This document shows, one piece after another, positions 1 to 10,592 of a stretch of 18,158 nucleotides of DNA (the first letter of the stretch is position 1; every line of letters starts with the position of its first letter). Position numbers and translations under genes: made by a program. Origin of the DNA: an uncultured Alphaproteobacteria bacterium (GTDB lineage Bacteria; Pseudomonadota; Alphaproteobacteria; Caulobacterales; Hyphomonadaceae). The DNA lies in the NCBI GenBank assembly GCA_903831485.1, contig CAIKXW010000112.1, positions 1-18,158 of the forward strand, read 5' to 3'. The notes below the pieces were generated by a model. It saw only the letters and a list, made by a program, of their open reading frames with translations. It was not told the origin of the DNA and did not search any database.

Positions 1-1953
1 CACCTTCCCACCAGCTGGATCGATCGCCGCAACCGCGCCACCATCGACGAAGTCCAGGTGGGCGAAATCGCCACCATCACAGGCACGGTCGACAAGATCG
101 ATCACGCCCGCATGAAATTCCCGGCCCGTATCCGCCTGCGCGACGATACCGGCTTCATCACGCTCGCCTACTTCCACGCCAACCGGCAATGGCTCGAAAA
201 GACCTTCGAGATCGGCAAGACCGTCATCGCCTCCGGCAAGATCGGCGACTTCCAGGGCGGCCGCCAGATCGTCCACCCCGAGCACGTCCTCAGCCCCGAC
301 AAGGACGACGAACTCCCCGAAGTCGAACCCGTCTACCCAATGACGGCGAACATCACGCCTAGGCAGATCCGGAAATTCATGTCGGCCGGGCTCGACGGCA
401 CCCCCGATCTCGACGAGTGGATCGATCCGCACCTGATGAAGCGCAACAACTGGCCCAGCTTCAAGCAAGCGCTTCTTCGCCTTCACCAGCCGAAGGTCTA
501 CGACCCCGACGGTTTCGAAACCGCGCGTCAGCGCCTCGCCTATGACGAAGCCCTCGCGCGCGAAATGGCGATGGGCCAGGCCCGCCTTGCCCGTGAACGC
601 CGCCATTCGCGTCCGATCCCTCGCGCTGTCGGCGTCGAGAAACAGATCGTCGACGCCCTTCCCTTCAGGCCGACCCGCGCCCAGATGGATGCCTACAAGG
701 ACGTCGCCACCGACATGGGCCGCCCCATTCCGATGCGCCGCATGATCCAGGGCGATGTCGGCTCCGGCAAGACGCTCGTCGCCGCCCTCGCCGCAGCGCA
801 GGTCTCCGCCGACGGCGGCATCACGGCCTTCATGTCGCCAACCGAAATCCTCGCGCGCCAGCAAGCCGAAGCCATCGGCCGCTTCCTCGCCCCTGTCGGC
901 ATCCGCGTCGCCGCCCTCACCGGCCGAGACAAGGGCGCAGCCCGCGAAGCCATCCTCAACGATGTCCGCGCCGGAAAGATCCAGGTCCTCTCCGGCACGC
1001 AGGCGCTCTACCAGTCGGACGTCGACCTGCCCGAACTCTCACTCGTCGTCATAGACGAGCAGCATCGCTTTGGAGTCGCCGACCGTCTCAAACTTACAGC
1101 CAAAGGCGCATCGCCCCACATGCTGGTGATGAGCGCAACCCCGATCCCGCGCACCATGGCGCTGGCCGTCCACGGCGACCTCGACATCTCCGTCATCGGC
1201 GAGAAGCCCGCCAATCGGCAGGAAGTCGTAACGGCCGCCGTTCCCGACACACGCATCGACGACGTCATACAGGCCGTCTCCCGCGCCGTCGATCGCGGTG
1301 AACGCGCCTTCTGGATTTGTCCCGCGGTCGATAGCGAAGACGCCGGCGATGCCTCGGCCATCCAGCGTCGCGATGTTCTCGCCGGCTACGTCAACGCCCC
1401 CGTCGAACTCGTCCACGGCCGCATGCCGGCGCAGGATCGTGACGCAGCGCTTGAGAAGCTCCGCACCGGCGAAGCGCCCATCCTCGTCGCCACCACTGTC
1501 ATCGAGGTCGGGGTCGACGTTCCCGAAGCGACCATCATGGTGATCGAACACGCCGAGAAGTTCGGCCTCGCCCAACTCCACCAGTTGCGGGGCCGCGTTG
1601 GTCGCGGCGAGAAGGCGTCCAGTTGCCTCCTGCTCTACCAGTCCCCACTTACGGAGAGCGGCAAGGAACGCCTCGATACGCTTCGCAAGACCACCGACGG
1701 CTTCGAGATCGCCGAAGCCGACTTCCGCCTCCGTGGCCCCGGCGACCTGCTCGGCCTCCGCCAGTCCGGCCTCCCGGCCTTCCGCGTTCTCGAACTCGCC
1801 CGCGACGCCAACCTGATCGAGACCGCACGCACCGACGCCAAGTCAGTCCTGATGGCAGACCCCACACTGGTTGGTCCTCGAGGCGTCGCCGTCCGTCGCG
1901 CCCGCGATCTCTTCGCACCGCGCATCGCAGACATGATGGCCGAGAGCGACTGA
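1..1953 (+). CDS. recG: ATP-dependent DNA helicase RecG (5' end outside window)
   Basis: RecG is a monomeric double-strand DNA translocase that remodels stalled replication forks and branch-migrates Holliday junctions. The frame is open from base 1 (reading HLPTSWIDRRN...), so the GTG at 58 is an internal codon. About 650 residues are visible, against roughly 690-700 for the family, so some 40-50 N-terminal residues are missing. Domains in order: part of the wedge/OB-fold (ITGTV, IRLRDDTG, ASGKIGDFQGGRQIVHPEH), then helicase lobe 1 with Walker A GDVGSGKT (bases 751-774) and the DEQH box (1054-1065, DEQHRFGVADR), then lobe 2 with motif VI QLRGRVGRG (1582-1608). The C-terminal RecG signature FRLRGPGDLLGLRQSG is also present. 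The gene ends in TGA at 1951-1953, 16 nt before the next start, so the two are probably co-transcribed. No frameshift or missing motif is seen. Identification is secure. Confidence 0.97.
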   Translation, partial: HLPTSWIDRRNRATIDEVQVGEIATITGTVDKIDHARMKFPARIRLRDDTGFITLAYFHANRQWLEKTFEIGKTVIASGKIGDFQGGRQIVHPEHVLSPDKDDELPEVEPVYPMTANITPRQIRKFMSAGLDGTPDLDEWIDPHLMKRNNWPSFKQALLRLHQPKVYDPDGFETARQRLAYDEALAREMAMGQARLARERRHSRPIPRAVGVEKQIVDALPFRPTRAQMDAYKDVATDMGRPIPMRRMIQGDVGSGKTLVAALAAAQVSADGGITAFMSPTEILARQQAEAIGRFLAPVGIRVAALTGRDKGAAREAILNDVRAGKIQVLSGTQALYQSDVDLPELSLVVIDEQHRFGVADRLKLTAKGASPHMLVMSATPIPRTMALAVHGDLDISVIGEKPANRQEVVTAAVPDTRIDDVIQAVSRAVDRGERAFWICPAVDSEDAGDASAIQRRDVLAGYVNAPVELVHGRMPAQDRDAALEKLRTGEAPILVATTVIEVGVDVPEATIMVIEHAEKFGLAQLHQLRGRVGRGEKASSCLLLYQSPLTESGKERLDTLRKTTDGFEIAEADFRLRGPGDLLGLRQSGLPAFRVLELARDANLIETARTDAKSVLMADPTLVGPRGVAVRRARDLFAPRIADMMAESD

Positions 1954-1969
1954 CCGGAGCCTTTAACGC

Positions 1970-2641
1970 ATGCCCGCAAAACCCATCTCCATGCGCATCG
2001 ACGCCGCGACCGAGGTCTCCGCCCTCCTCGACAAGCCGCATGATGCAAAGGCTCTTCTGGTTCTCGCGCACGGCGCCGGCGCAGGGATGACGCACAAGCA
2101 CATGGCTGCCACGGCCGAAGGCCTCGCCACACGCGGCATCGCTGTGTTGCGCTTCAACTTTCCCTACATGGAGAAAGGCTCGAAGCGCCCGGACAGTCCG
2201 GCCGTCGCCCACGCCGCGATCCGTGCAGCGATCGCCAAGGCCGGCAAGCTCGCAGGCGGTTTGCCGCTCTTCGCTGGCGGCCGCTCATTCGGCGGACGCA
2301 TGACGTCACAGGGTCAGGCTGATGAGCCGTTGCCCGATGTACGCGGGCTCGTCTTCTTCGCATGGCCGCTTCATCCTTCCGGCAAACCGGGGACAGAACG
2401 CGCGGAGCACTTGTCGAAAGTGAAATTGCCGATGCTGTTCCTGCAAGGCACGGCGGACACGCTGGCCGAGGCGCAGCTTCTGAAACCCGTTGTTGCCGGC
2501 CTCGGCAAGCGCGCGAAACTCCACCTCGTCGAACATGCAGACCATTCCTTCCACGTCCCCACAAAAACAGGTCGGAAGGATACGGAAGTTCTAGACGAGA
2601 TTCTCGATGTCACGCACGCGTGGCTGCTGAAGAACACCTAA
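1970..2641 (+). CDS. Alpha/beta hydrolase, KANL3/Tex30-like (predicted COG3571-type)
   Basis: A 223-residue cytosolic protein with no signal peptide and a compact alpha/beta-hydrolase fold. Visible features are the oxyanion-loop strand LVLAHGAGAGMTHKHM (about residues 31-45), the nucleophile elbow GGRSFGGR with Ser106, a probable acid Asp163 in LQGTADTLAE, and a probable catalytic His192 in EHADHSF. The HGAGAGM and GRSFGG signatures resemble the small hydrolase family related to Tex30/KANL3 and dienelactone hydrolases. The substrate cannot be told from sequence. The ATG start is supported by GGAG at 1956-1959, 10 nt upstream. It follows recG by 16 nt on the same strand and converges with the DUF502 gene, whose stop is 15 nt away. 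The fold call is confident and the function is unknown. Confidence 0.88.
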   Translation: MPAKPISMRIDAATEVSALLDKPHDAKALLVLAHGAGAGMTHKHMAATAEGLATRGIAVLRFNFPYMEKGSKRPDSPAVAHAAIRAAIAKAGKLAGGLPLFAGGRSFGGRMTSQGQADEPLPDVRGLVFFAWPLHPSGKPGTERAEHLSKVKLPMLFLQGTADTLAEAQLLKPVVAGLGKRAKLHLVEHADHSFHVPTKTGRKDTEVLDEILDVTHAWLLKNT

Positions 2642-2654
2642 GCGCAGTCTGCGC
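2642..2654. terminator. Small hairpin between convergent genes
   Basis: GCGCA-GTC-TGCGC forms a 5-bp stem with a 3-nt loop. It lies exactly in the 15-nt gap between the convergent stop codons of the hydrolase (TAA, 2639-2641) and the DUF502 gene (TAG on the minus strand, 2659-2657). Neither strand has a T-tract after it, so it would be a weak terminator at best. The position is suggestive, but the structure is short. Confidence 0.25.
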
Positions 2655-2656
2655 GC

Positions 2657-3343
2657 CTACTTGCCCTGCACGCCTCGTAGCCCCGCCTCGACCTGATCAG
2701 CCGAGCGGATGCCGAACGATATGACCAGCTTCGCGGCCTTCTCTACCGGCATGTCCAGCGGCCTGATCCGTTCCGGCGTTACGAACACAAGCTGGCCCAT
2801 CGCAGGATTCGGCGATGACGGCACAAGGACGCCGATCACATCCGGAGCCTGCGCCAGAACTTCAGCATCCGGCGTCCGGCTCGTGATGAAGCCGATCACC
2901 CAGAGCCCCTTGCCGGGATACTCGACGAGAACCGCTTCCTTGAACGATGATGAGTCGTTCGACGCGATCGTCTCGACCACCTGCTTCAGGATCGAATAGA
3001 TCGAGCGCACCAGCGGTACGCGCGCGAGCAGAAGTTCGCCAAGCCGCAAGGCCTGCTGACCCGCGAGGTTCGTGATCAGCGCGCCGAGCACGGTCAGGAA
3101 GATCACGGCTGTGATGATGCCGAGCCCGGGCAGTTCGAAGCTGAGATACGTTTCAGGATTCCACGCCCGCGGGATCAGTGGGACAATGTGCGTGTCGACC
3201 AGGACGACAACGCTCCACATCAGCCAAAGCGTGATCGCCAAAGGCGCAGCCACGACGGCTCCGGCCAGGAACCAGTTCCTGAGACGGGTCAGCAATCCGC
3301 CTGATTTGGGCGGCGGGTCTGGCGATGGCTTATCAGCCGGCAT
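2657..3343 (-). CDS. DUF502 family inner-membrane protein
   Basis: A 228-residue membrane protein matching the DUF502 family by overall pattern: a proline-rich cytosolic N-terminus (PADKPSPDPPPKSGG), two hydrophobic segments at about residues 26-50 (WFLAGAVVAAPLAITLWLMW) and 72-95 (GLGIITAVIFLTVLGALITN), and a conserved soluble part. That part includes LLARVPLVRSIYSILKQV, the GYxT-like VIGFITSR and a VLVPSSPNPAMGQLVFV stretch. The biochemical role of the family is not established as far as I know. The start ATG at 3343 has GGAG 7 nt upstream. It lies 65 nt downstream of the cyclophilin gene on the same strand, separated by a hairpin, so it may be a read-through member of the gyrA operon or have its own promoter. 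Family membership is confident; function is unknown. Confidence 0.9.
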   Translation of the reverse strand: MPADKPSPDPPPKSGGLLTRLRNWFLAGAVVAAPLAITLWLMWSVVVLVDTHIVPLIPRAWNPETYLSFELPGLGIITAVIFLTVLGALITNLAGQQALRLGELLLARVPLVRSIYSILKQVVETIASNDSSSFKEAVLVEYPGKGLWVIGFITSRTPDAEVLAQAPDVIGVLVPSSPNPAMGQLVFVTPERIRPLDMPVEKAAKLVISFGIRSADQVEAGLRGVQGK

Positions 3344-3367
3344 GGCTTTGCTCCGCCGGCATCTTGC

Positions 3368-3398
3368 TTGATTCGGGGCGCTAACGGCCCCAGATCAA
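3368..3398 (-). terminator. Long hairpin between cyclophilin and DUF502 genes
   Basis: The arms TTGATTCGGGGC and GCCCCAGATCAA pair over 12 positions with one mismatch and one G-T wobble, around a 7-nt loop (plus-strand reading). It lies 11-41 nt downstream of the cytoplasmic cyclophilin stop and upstream of the DUF502 start, both on the minus strand. No U-run follows on the minus strand, so it is not a classical intrinsic terminator. It could be an attenuating or mRNA-stabilising 3' structure ending the gyrA operon. Confidence 0.4.
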
Positions 3399-3408
3399 TC
3401 GTCGCGGT

Positions 3409-3876
3409 TCAGACGTCCGCGGCAACGCGCGCCGTCACGATCTTGCCGGGCTTGCGCGGCGGCTCGCCCTTGGGGAGCGCGTCGACGGCGTCCATGCCGC
3501 TGACCACATTGCCCCACACGGTGTATTTCTTGTCGAGGAACGATGCGTCGTCGAGGCAGATGAAGAACTGGCTGTTCGCCGAGTTCGGGCTGTTCGACCG
3601 CGCCATCGAGCAGACGCCGCGCTGGTGGCTGACATCATTGAATTCGGCGCGCAGGTCGTCCTTCTCGGAACCTCCCATGCCCGATCCCGTCGGATCGCCG
3701 CCCTGCGCCATGAAGCCGTCGATCACGCGGTGAAAAACGACACCATCGTAGAAGCCTTCACGCGCCAGTTCCTTGATGCGCTCGACATGGCCCGGTGCCT
3801 TGTTCGGCAGGAGTTCGATCGTGACGACGCCAGTGTCCAGCGTGAGGATCAGGGTGTTCTCTTTGTCAGCGCTCAC
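3409..3876 (-). CDS. Cytoplasmic cyclophilin-type peptidyl-prolyl cis-trans isomerase
   Basis: Catalyses cis-trans isomerisation of Xaa-Pro bonds. The protein is 155 residues from the GTG at 3876, the usual size of a single-domain bacterial cyclophilin, and has no signal peptide, so it is cytoplasmic. Cyclophilin signatures run in order: LDTGVVTIELLPNKAPGHVERI, the catalytic FHRVIDGFMAQGGDPTG with the active-site Arg, CSMARSNSPNSANSQFFICL, and KYTVWGNVVSGMDAVDAL. The frame is open upstream to 3921, but GTG 3876 is the better start. It overlaps the stop of the upstream gene as GTGA, GAAAGG lies 8 nt before it (3885-3890), and the product then begins VSADKENTLILTLDTG as the family does. It is the fourth gene of the gyrA-coaD-cyclophilin-cyclophilin run and probably translationally coupled to its partner. 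Confidence 0.95.
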   Translation of the reverse strand: MSADKENTLILTLDTGVVTIELLPNKAPGHVERIKELAREGFYDGVVFHRVIDGFMAQGGDPTGSGMGGSEKDDLRAEFNDVSHQRGVCSMARSNSPNSANSQFFICLDDASFLDKKYTVWGNVVSGMDAVDALPKGEPPRKPGKIVTARVAADV

Positions 3877-4751
3877 GGGTTCGGCCTTTCGATGACGGTT
3901 TCGACGGGCGGCAGGTAGCACGCGTCGAACGGGTCGGATACCTTGATCTCAGCGGCCTTCGCGATGAATTCCGGTCCATCCGTGCGACGCACATAGACCG
4001 TGGACTGCTTGTTGGCCGGCAGGTCGGCGACGATCACCGCCTTGGTCAGCACGTCGGCGGTTCCCGGCGGCAGCACGCCATTCTCGCCCTCATCGCCGGT
4101 CTTGATTCCACGGATCGTATCGACCCCGGAAACGCTCCAGCCCCATGTCGTGTACTTGGCGTCGAGCCCGTCTGCGCCGACGCGCGGCTGGCGCATCAGG
4201 AAGAACTGCGTCGTCGCGCTGTTCGGATCGTTCGTGCGCGCCATCGAAGTGACGCCGGAACAATGCAGCATCCACGTGCGCGCCACGGCCGGGTACGAAA
4301 TCATCGCCAGCTCGTCCGGCTGGCCCTGCACGAGCACGCCATCGAGATAGCCCAGCCTTAAGCCATCAGGCGTCGCGCCGATCCAGGTCACCTTCTGTTT
4401 CGCCGGGTCGCGCTGCCAGGTGAATTCGCCCTTTAGCATCGGGTACTCCACCTGCGGATAGACAAGCGACGTGTCGCCGCCCTGCGCCATGAAATCGTCG
4501 ATGACGCGATGGAATGGTACTTTGTCGAAATGGCCGGCCCGCGCGATCTTCTTGATCTGCGCGACGTGTGTCGGCGCAACGTCGGGGCGCAGTTCGACCA
4601 GCACGTCCTGTCCATTGATTGTCAGCTGCAGCAGGTTCTCGGCAGGAACCTTGCGCCAGTTGGCCGGATCGTCAGCCGGCCCGGCCCAGGCGGCGCCGGC
4701 AACAGCCAGCGAGGCCGCAGCAGCGGCCCCCATCAGCAGATTTCGCAACAT
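3873..4751 (-). CDS. Periplasmic cyclophilin-type peptidyl-prolyl isomerase with large insertion
   Basis: A 292-residue exported cyclophilin. The N-terminus MLRNLLMGAAAAASLAVAG...AWA-GP is a clear Sec signal peptide cleaved near residue 23, which places the enzyme in the periplasm. The cyclophilin core starts near residue 42 (LLQLTINGQDVLVELRPDVAPTHV), then the catalytic FHRVIDDFMAQGGDTS, GVTSMARTNDPNSATTQFF and KYTTWGWSVSGVDTI. Compared with its small neighbour it carries about 50 extra residues between the QGGD and SMART motifs (VEYPMLKGEFTW...LDGVLVQGQPDELAM...) and about 60 extra at the C-terminus (QSTVYVRRTDG...ACYLPPVETVIERPNP). ATG 4751 is 3 nt after the coaD stop, and its own stop overlaps the next gene by 4 nt, indicating one polycistron. 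Identification is firm; the client proteins are unknown. Confidence 0.95.
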   Translation of the reverse strand: MLRNLLMGAAAAASLAVAGAAWAGPADDPANWRKVPAENLLQLTINGQDVLVELRPDVAPTHVAQIKKIARAGHFDKVPFHRVIDDFMAQGGDTSLVYPQVEYPMLKGEFTWQRDPAKQKVTWIGATPDGLRLGYLDGVLVQGQPDELAMISYPAVARTWMLHCSGVTSMARTNDPNSATTQFFLMRQPRVGADGLDAKYTTWGWSVSGVDTIRGIKTGDEGENGVLPPGTADVLTKAVIVADLPANKQSTVYVRRTDGPEFIAKAAEIKVSDPFDACYLPPVETVIERPNP

Positions 4752-5313
4752 GTCTTACTTGCCCTTCTTGCCGCCGAACTTGGCGAGCAGTCGCGTATGG
4801 ACCGCTGCAGGGACGAATAAATCGGCGTTTCCGCCCAGCCGCGCAATCTCTTTTACCAGTCGAGAGGACACCGCCTGGTGATGCGGGTCAGCCATCAGGA
4901 AGACTGTCTCGATCTGGTCGTTCATCTGCTGGTTCATCGCTACCATCTGGAACTCGTACTCGAAGTCCGAGACAGCCCGCAGCCCGCGGATGATCACCTG
5001 GGCGCCACACTCTTCGGCAAAATGCATCAGCAGGTTGTCGAAAGGCCGCGCCTCGATTTCGACGCCGTTGGAAAGCTTGCGGGCCTCCTCCAGCACCATC
5101 TGCGTGCGCTCTTCCAGCGTGAACAGCGGACCCTTGCCGTCGTTGATCGCGACCCCGATCACCAGCTTGTCGACCAGCTTCACCGCCCGGCCGATAATGT
5201 CCAAGTGACCGTTCGTGATCGGGTCGAAGGTCCCGGGATAGAGCCCGATGCGCTTCGTCGGCCGCCGGACCAGCGCGGACCGCGCCGTCGCCGATCCACG
5301 TACGGGGCGAGGT

Positions 5314-8100
<2,787 letters not shown>

Positions 8101-8151
8101 GCGGAAAACGTCCAGACGGAGGGCGGCGCGGAGGCCGGGATTCGATCCCCT

Positions 8152-8181
8152 CTTCTAGCCCATTTGCGCACCGCGACACAA
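8152..8181 (-). promoter_or_regulatory. Candidate gyrA promoter
   Basis: On the minus strand TTGTGTC (8181-8175) is followed after 15 nt by GCTAGAAG (8159-8152). Seven of eight bases fit the Caulobacter housekeeping -10 consensus GCTANAWC, and the -35 is a partial match to TTGACGS. The usual spacer is 10-14 nt, so this is slightly long. It would give a leader of roughly 45 nt before the gyrA TTG. Confidence 0.4.
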
Positions 8182-8195
8182 ACATTTGCGACGGT

Positions 8196-8204
8196 TGATC
8201 CACA
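8196..8204 (+). promoter_or_regulatory. DnaA-box-like site upstream of gyrA
   Basis: TGATCCACA differs from the E. coli DnaA box TTATCCACA at one base and, from memory, equals the 'G-box' class described in the Caulobacter origin. It lies about 15 nt upstream of the candidate gyrA -35. A single 9-mer can arise by chance, so binding is inference. Confidence 0.35.
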
Positions 8205-8376
8205 GCCGTTAGGCACTGATTTCGGGGTGATTTCGCCCGGGCGCGTCGGGCCGCAGCAATGCGGCGGTCCGGAATGGCGCTTGTCCGGTTTTGCGGCCCG
8301 CAATTCCTTAGAATCGGCAGCCTGGAAACGACCGACCGCAGCCCCCTGGGGCGCGATCAGCCTGGGCAGGCGCTCT

Positions 8377-8404
8377 GCTCATCCCGGCGTTCGCCGGGAG
8401 GAGC
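8377..8404. terminator. 28-nt GC-rich near-palindrome downstream of receptor gene
   Basis: The left arm GCTCATCCCGGCG pairs with the right arm CGCCGGGAGGAGC over 13 positions with a single A-G mismatch and a 2-nt (TT) centre. It starts about 38 nt past the receptor stop on the minus strand. No T-tract follows on either strand, so it may end transcription weakly, protect the 3' end, or be one copy of a dispersed palindromic repeat. Similar TCATCCCGGC... units recur in some alphaproteobacterial genomes, to my recollection. Confidence 0.45.
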
Positions 8405-8442
8405 GGAAATGCAGTTTCGCATCTGCTGAGCCCGATCCAACA

Positions 8443-10548
8443 CTAGTTGAACGCCCAACGCGCACTCAGCATGGCCAGCGTTTGCGAATTGCGGCGCTCG
8501 GTCTCCGTGGACTGGAGTGGGTCAAGGTCCCGGCCGCGGCCATAGTCCTGGCGCGCGATGTTGAAGCTGAACGGGTCCAGGTTGTTGAGTTCGGCGAGCA
8601 AGGTGAACCCGGCATCGGGCTTCCATTCGACGAACGAGTGGAAGAAATCCCGCAGCCTGAGCTTCTCGATCGATCGACCCTGGTAGTAGTTCTCGCGCCA
8701 GCCCTGAAACCACCCGAAGCCAAAGGTGAGGTTCTGTTCGGGCAGATCCTGGCGGAAGGAGAAATTGACCTCCTCCGGGCGCTGGCCTGATATGCGGCGC
8801 TTCTCCCCGGTCAACGGGTCGGTAACTTCGCTTTCCTGCCACTGCGTCTCGATCTTCACCTCGGCGCCCTGCCAGCCGATGTTCTTGAGCGGCATCGTGA
8901 GATTGAAGATCAGGCTGTCGTTCGTCCCATCGCCGATATTGCCCGGACCTTCGATCAGGGTCGTCGAGTCGTTGACGCCATCGTTGTCGGTGTCGATCGG
9001 AATGCGGCGCGGAAAGAGATCGACCACATCCGAGATATCCTCGTGGCGAAGCGTCAGGACAGCAGCGGCCCCATCCAGGAAACGCTTCTCGTAGGCGGCT
9101 TCGTAGACCCAGGCCTTGTAAGGCTCGAGATCGGAGTTGCCGGTGTTCTGCTGGCCGCTGTTGAGGTTCACCTCCGAGGCAAAGTCCTGGAAGTTCAACT
9201 GACCGACTTCGCGCTCGGCGCGCAAGCGGAGCTGGTCGTCTTCGCTCGGCGACCATGTGCCCACGAGACGCGGCTTGGGGTAGGTGAAGGAACGCTCCTT
9301 CTCGGTGTCGCCCGATTGCGTGATCGTCGAATGTTCGACGCGCACGCCGCCTTCCAGCGTCCATTCCGGCAAAGGCCGCCAGGAGCTCTGGACGAACAGT
9401 TCGGCGCGAGTTTCCTCGACGAGCACGTTGGATGCCGGCAGCGGCACGGGCGCGCCATCAACCGCCAGCGAAACCTGCTGGTCGCGATAGTTGTAGGCCA
9501 CCTCGCCGCCGCCTTCGAACGACAGTTCCGGCGACATCGTGTAGCGCAGGATCGTCCGTCCGATACGCTCTCCGGCTTCGGCTTCGATCTGGAAGAGTTG
9601 CAGCGTGTCCGGATCGACACCCGTCGGATCCCGCTCAAGCCCGGTTGCATCGAGGCTGCCGAACGCCACCTTGAAGAGGCCCAGCGTTTCCCACTCGAGA
9701 TCGGACCCAAGTTTGGTAAGATAGTTGACGCCGACTTCGCCGCGATCATTGGCAGACCGGCTCACGAAAAACTCGTCGGTCGTCGCCGAACGGAAGCCCT
9801 GCTCGTTCTTGAACTCGTCGGTCGAGACGAGGCCGTTGAGCGAGAGCGTGCCGCCGAACTGCGGCCCCTTGTAGTTGCCGCGCAGGCTGTGGACCACGCC
9901 GTCGCCCTCGGTGCGCGAGGTTTCGTACAGATCGAGATTGCCGCTCTGCGCATCCACTGTCGTTCGCCAGCCCGAGCCGACGGAATCGTCCATCGAGATG
10001 CCGCGCCCCGCCGATACGTCGAACTGGTGCTCGCCGACGCGGCGCGTGGCCTGGTAGTTCCAGCCGGGGATCGTCTTGCCCGTCTCGGTGAACAGGAAGC
10101 CGCGGGCGCTGAACACCTGCTGGAACGTATCGACCTTCTTGCGGATCACGTTGGCGACCACCGTCTGCCCCTGCATGTCGACCCCCGGCACCGATCCACG
10201 AATCACGTCGATCCGTTCGACCTGGTCGATCGTGATGCGGTTCAGGGTGTCGCCCAGCGAGTCGGTCTTGATGGTTGGGCGCTGGCCGTCGATCAGCACG
10301 TTGCCCGCAGCACCCGCAAAGCCCCGCACGCTGTCGCCGCCATCGAACGAGAACCCCGGGAGGCGGCTGATCATGTCGAGCGCCGTGTTCGGTCGCGACT
10401 CCGCAAATTCTGCGGGCGTGTACGAAATCACGCCCTGCTGCGCGACCGGCTCAGCGACTGGCGGGGTCGTCGTCTCCTGCGCATAGGCGGGGGACATCAG
10501 GGCGAGCGCCAGAATTGACGCCAAACTAAATGAATAGTAGCTCGACAT
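8443..10548 (-). CDS. TonB-dependent outer-membrane receptor
   Basis: A 701-residue outer-membrane transporter that would import a ligand using TonB-ExbBD energy. Residues 1-23 are a signal peptide cleaved after AYA (MSSYYSFSLASILALALMSP...). The plug domain spans about residues 40-150: YTPAEFAESRPNTALDMISRLPG, the typical NVLIDGQRPTIKTDS, and ITIDQVERIDVIRGS. The remainder alternates polar and aromatic segments as expected of a 22-strand beta-barrel, ending ...SARWAFN, close to the usual terminal aromatic. An extracellular-type loop contains DTDNDGVND (residues 519-527), resembling a calcium-binding loop. ATG 10548 has GGAG 10 nt upstream. The gene stands alone, with no TonB, ABC or enzyme partner, so the substrate cannot be inferred. 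A perfect palindrome overlaps its promoter, implying repressor control. The family is certain; the ligand is unknown. Confidence 0.93.
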   Translation of the reverse strand: MSSYYSFSLASILALALMSPAYAQETTTPPVAEPVAQQGVISYTPAEFAESRPNTALDMISRLPGFSFDGGDSVRGFAGAAGNVLIDGQRPTIKTDSLGDTLNRITIDQVERIDVIRGSVPGVDMQGQTVVANVIRKKVDTFQQVFSARGFLFTETGKTIPGWNYQATRRVGEHQFDVSAGRGISMDDSVGSGWRTTVDAQSGNLDLYETSRTEGDGVVHSLRGNYKGPQFGGTLSLNGLVSTDEFKNEQGFRSATTDEFFVSRSANDRGEVGVNYLTKLGSDLEWETLGLFKVAFGSLDATGLERDPTGVDPDTLQLFQIEAEAGERIGRTILRYTMSPELSFEGGGEVAYNYRDQQVSLAVDGAPVPLPASNVLVEETRAELFVQSSWRPLPEWTLEGGVRVEHSTITQSGDTEKERSFTYPKPRLVGTWSPSEDDQLRLRAEREVGQLNFQDFASEVNLNSGQQNTGNSDLEPYKAWVYEAAYEKRFLDGAAAVLTLRHEDISDVVDLFPRRIPIDTDNDGVNDSTTLIEGPGNIGDGTNDSLIFNLTMPLKNIGWQGAEVKIETQWQESEVTDPLTGEKRRISGQRPEEVNFSFRQDLPEQNLTFGFGWFQGWRENYYQGRSIEKLRLRDFFHSFVEWKPDAGFTLLAELNNLDPFSFNIARQDYGRGRDLDPLQSTETERRNSQTLAMLSARWAFN

Positions 10549-10592
10549 GACGAGACAGCTCCGCGCGATGGCGGATTCGGCCGCCTGACCTT

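Larger units (their letters stand above)
8101..8442. other. Intergenic region between TonB receptor 3' end and gyrA
   Basis: 342 bases without a credible gene. From gyrA outwards it holds the gyrA untranslated leader with a GANTC site (8139-8143) and a 5-bp inverted repeat around it, a candidate promoter, and a DnaA-box-like site. Further out are the palindrome CGCCCGGGCG (8234-8243), a 6-bp stem GCCGCA-GCAA-TGCGGC (8250-8265), a second GANTC (8311-8315) and the 28-nt near-palindrome downstream of the receptor. A short minus-strand frame crosses the region and ends by TGA overlapping the gyrA TTG, but nothing supports it as a gene. Confidence 0.6.

Noticed and set aside
8139..8143. GANTC (CcrM methylation) sites in the gyrA, receptor and rne leaders as regulatory marks
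   Set aside because: Single 5-base motifs are expected by chance at this density, and I could not show enrichment.
9043..10518. 491-codon plus-strand open frame opposite the TonB receptor
   Set aside because: Fully antisense to a clear receptor gene; the product is low-complexity and Arg/Asp/Ala-rich, as expected from the complementary strand of GC-rich codons.
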